From positions 91,785,783 to 91,849,782 of the forward strand of contig NC_092859.1 in the NCBI RefSeq assembly GCF_032062135.1: a stretch of 64,000 bases of DNA, written 5' to 3'. The translations under genes and the position numbers were made by a program. This document shows positions 61,562 to 64,000 of this stretch, one piece after another. Within the stretch, counting starts at the first letter, position 1, and each line of letters begins with the position of its first letter. The DNA comes from Pyxicephalus adspersus (Eukaryota > Chordata > Amphibia > Anura > Pyxicephalidae). The notes under the pieces were generated by a model. The model saw only the letters and a list, made by a program, of their open reading frames with translations, was not told where the DNA came from and did not search any database.

Positions 61562-63727
61562 TACAAACATTATTGCAAAATAAATTGCCAATATAAAGCT
61601 TAGCTTATCTCAAAAAGAATGTATGTATCATCTTCCAAATGACAAAGTAATCGATAATAAACTGAACGATAACAGAATTGTACAGAATTGTTCTGGTCTG
61701 TAAGGGTAACAGAATAAATACATTTCTATAAAGGTACAAGATTTGAAGTGGTTAAGAAATGATAATCGTTGCAGTATTTTGAATTGACTTTTACATTGAT
61801 TTTATCATCAGAGCCATTAAGAAATTGCTGGCAGTGATATAAAGTACATAAAGAACAGGTATATAAAGTGTGTTATTTACCATTGTGAAGAGATATAAGC
61901 TTTTTTAAGGTGTGATATCAAAAGAATAATAGCTGGACAATAGAACACATCTTATTGAATTGAATGTGGAATATTTTCTGCTGATGTTATCTAATTTAAA
62001 CTGACTTATACCAGCAACTATTTATGATAACTGTGAAGTGATTGAGAAACCCTGGTCCATGGACGGGGAGTGGATGATTATTTTTAAAAATAATATTTAG
62101 GTTAGCATGGAAATTATATGACATTGGCTAAATATGTAAAATAAATTTGGTTGGTTGTGTAAAAAAAATGGAAGTCACACATTGTCATATTTTTTCTCGA
62201 GCAAAAAAACCCAATGGTAGTTTTTTCTTGATGCTTCAATGACACATGTGATTCATTGGTTTCATTTAGGTATCCAGGGAAAACCATTAACATTTGACTT
62301 CCAACACTGCATTCTTACAAGTCAGCCCAAGGTTATATTATGGTGATCTTTTGATAGGTAATCCATCCATAAAAAGATTATGATAAAAATATAAACTATG
62401 CATGTCATACAATCTCTACATGAGCAGCCCGAGGCTTATCTCTGCACATATAATGGGGAGTTGGATAACAATATCCAACATTGCCAACATAATTTTTTGC
62501 AGCAAAAGTAGGATAATGTAGTATTTTATTGAAACACATAATAAGTAACAAGATTCACTTGCTAAGGGAGGACAATATGTGGTAATTAAACTGTAATTCT
62601 ATAAAGGTATCTTCATATCTCTAACAGAACAGGTACAGATTAAAGTACACCTGTGGCTAGACTCTCTCTGGGTCCTCTTAATGTAAACTGATTTCTTACT
62701 AAAGATTACAATAAACACTCTACAGTCCTGTTACTGTCAGTTTCTAACACTTAGAAACATCTGTTGTGTGTTTACATTAGGGAAGAGGCATCCTGCCAAG
62801 ATCTGTTCTTACAGACAAATGGTTTAGATTTTCAAATGCTTCCAGATCCAGTGATATTGACAGATGGAAATCTTGTATTTTCTGTATGGAGGACAAGTCT
62901 GCCCCTGCCTTTTCTACCCAATCATTTTAGGTATGGCTACCGCACACATTAATGGACTAGTAAAAAATTGGGGCTTAAGCAGGAAAAGGATGACGTCTGA
63001 ATAAATATCAGGAATTGTACACTACAGCTACCTTTCTATTAATATTATATGCATTGATGGTACAGTTTTTTTCGATTTTTTTGCTCTTTTTAAATATCAT
63101 AGAATTTTGAGCATAATACATTCTTGTAATCATTGGCAAAAATATAAAGTAAAAAAAACAGCAACACACCTGCCTCTAATATATTTCCTAGGTTTTGAAG
63201 ATGTGCTTTCCTTATTTTTAGTGTCAAATATCCTTAATTATCAGAACTAGCTAAATATGTGATGACAGTTCACACATGAATTTCATTAAAATGTATTGTG
63301 CGGTGTTGGAAATACTGGCATTGCCACTATTAGATATAGTGCCACAGAGAGCTACATTCTTTATCGTCTGTACCTCTTCCATTATGTTGTCATTCTTGGG
63401 ATTTGTCTTTTTTTCTGCAGCCTCCAGGCTGCACTAAGAGTTTATAGCACTGTGTTGTTATCCCTCAATTTTTATTTCCCCTTCTTGGAATTTCAGAAAC
63501 AAAAAGATGATTGAGTGTTTGATGAAAGGATTGTAGCCTGACAATAACATTGAATGTTTATGCCGTAAAACTTGCCGGTGGCAGCTTGAACTAGTGCATG
63601 GGATTTTGAAAAATGTTGACAAGAAATTTAGGCTCAGAGGTTGTACAAGGTTGGCCATCACTGCATTATTTTTTTCCAAATTACATTTATATTCTTCTCT
63701 ACAAAACTTTTATGATGCAAGTACTTA
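61562..63727. other. Unremarkable stretch
   Basis: No exon, RNA gene or recognised repeat. Open frames at 62764-62952 and 63296-63514 have no family features. Confidence 0.4.
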
Positions 63728-63732
63728 CTATG

Positions 63733-63935
63733 AGCCTGATTTAATAAAGCTCCCCATACCTGAAGAGGATACACTTTCATCAGTGAAGCTGGGTGATCCA
63801 GGAAACCTGGATTTAATCCATGATTTAAAATATTTGCTAGCAAATGACTTTGAAGAAATCCATTCCAGGTTTGCTGGATCACCCAGTTTTAGAGATGAAC
63901 GTGTATTCCCTTGGAGAGCTTTAATAAATCAGCCT
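63733..63935. mobile_element. Foldback MITE, copy 7, with CTATG duplication
   Basis: A complete but slightly shortened copy (203 bp) with ends agcctgattt and aaatcagcct, flanked by CTATG on both sides (63728-63732 and 63936-63940). This is a third case of a 5-bp duplication for the family. Confidence 0.85.
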
Positions 63936-64000
63936 CTATGAGTCTTATGTTTTTGTCTCACCAAATCCTTCAGGTTTGGTTCTATATATATATGTATATT

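Noticed and set aside
1..64000. CRISPR arrays, bacterial operons or phage-like gene clusters
   Set aside because: No spaced direct repeats with unique spacers, no long adjacent ORFs and no ribosome-binding-site pattern. The composition and transposons are those of a vertebrate nuclear genome.

Overview
The window looks like a non-coding stretch of a frog genome, probably a ranoid (true-frog lineage) species. Base composition is AT-rich, no host coding exon could be recognised on either strand, and the only protein-like stretches are decayed retrotransposon ORFs. The anuran call rests on recalled interspersed repeats (the short foldback element with TIR cctgatttattaaagctctc, the tRNA-type SINE with the gcgct/AATAAT tail, the cgtacacacttccaat element) and cannot be confirmed without a database search.

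Layout. 1-2.9 kb: foldback MITE copies (168-366, 2095-2316 plus a remnant at 2049-2090), a truncated TTAA-type element (1433-1990) and a TIR element (2385-2843). 2.9-10.4 kb: mostly unremarkable AT-rich DNA with one SINE tail (4386-4536), a MITE end (7196-7273) and a 22-bp homeodomain/POU-like palindrome (8573-8594). 10.4-12.2 kb: 3' part of a Tx1/L1-type LINE. 12.2-21.8 kb: little structure apart from a LINE endonuclease scrap (16241-16450), a repeat copy (18910-19190), a SINE (19596-19930) and TA microsatellites. 21.8-22.6 kb: the best-preserved TTAA-flanked element, with a perfect 27-bp hairpin and three 50-bp palindromes. 25.6-27.3 kb: hAT-type remnants and a foldback MITE. 27.3-34.1 kb: repeat-poor, with conserved-element-like sequence only suspected. 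34.1-48 kb: dense transposon ground, including a CR1/L2-type LINE (37450-39475) that carries a mariner-like MITE in frame, a Harbinger-like element (42920-43341), several hAT-like elements and back-to-back TTAA elements (47100-48000). 48-58 kb: quieter, with one hAT element bearing a perfect 8-bp duplication (51012-51514), a LINE tail (55040-55485) and another copy of the cctcctgggat repeat. 58.3-61.6 kb: a foldback MITE followed by a long, frameshifted Tx1/L1-type LINE with an intact FADD motif. 61.6-64 kb: quiet, then a last foldback MITE (63733-63935).

There is no operon-like or defence-like system here. What is biologically connected is the transposon ecology: non-autonomous DNA elements with target duplications of 2 bp (TA), 3 bp (TTA), 4 bp (TTAA), 5 bp (CATTG) and 8 bp (hAT), some nested in one another, plus two LINE lineages and at least one SINE. 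The most interesting observations are the foldback family with repeated CATTG duplications, the in-frame MITE inside the LINE reverse transcriptase ORF, and the GAAA-capped perfect hairpin. Superfamily names for non-autonomous elements are inferred from duplication length and termini only.
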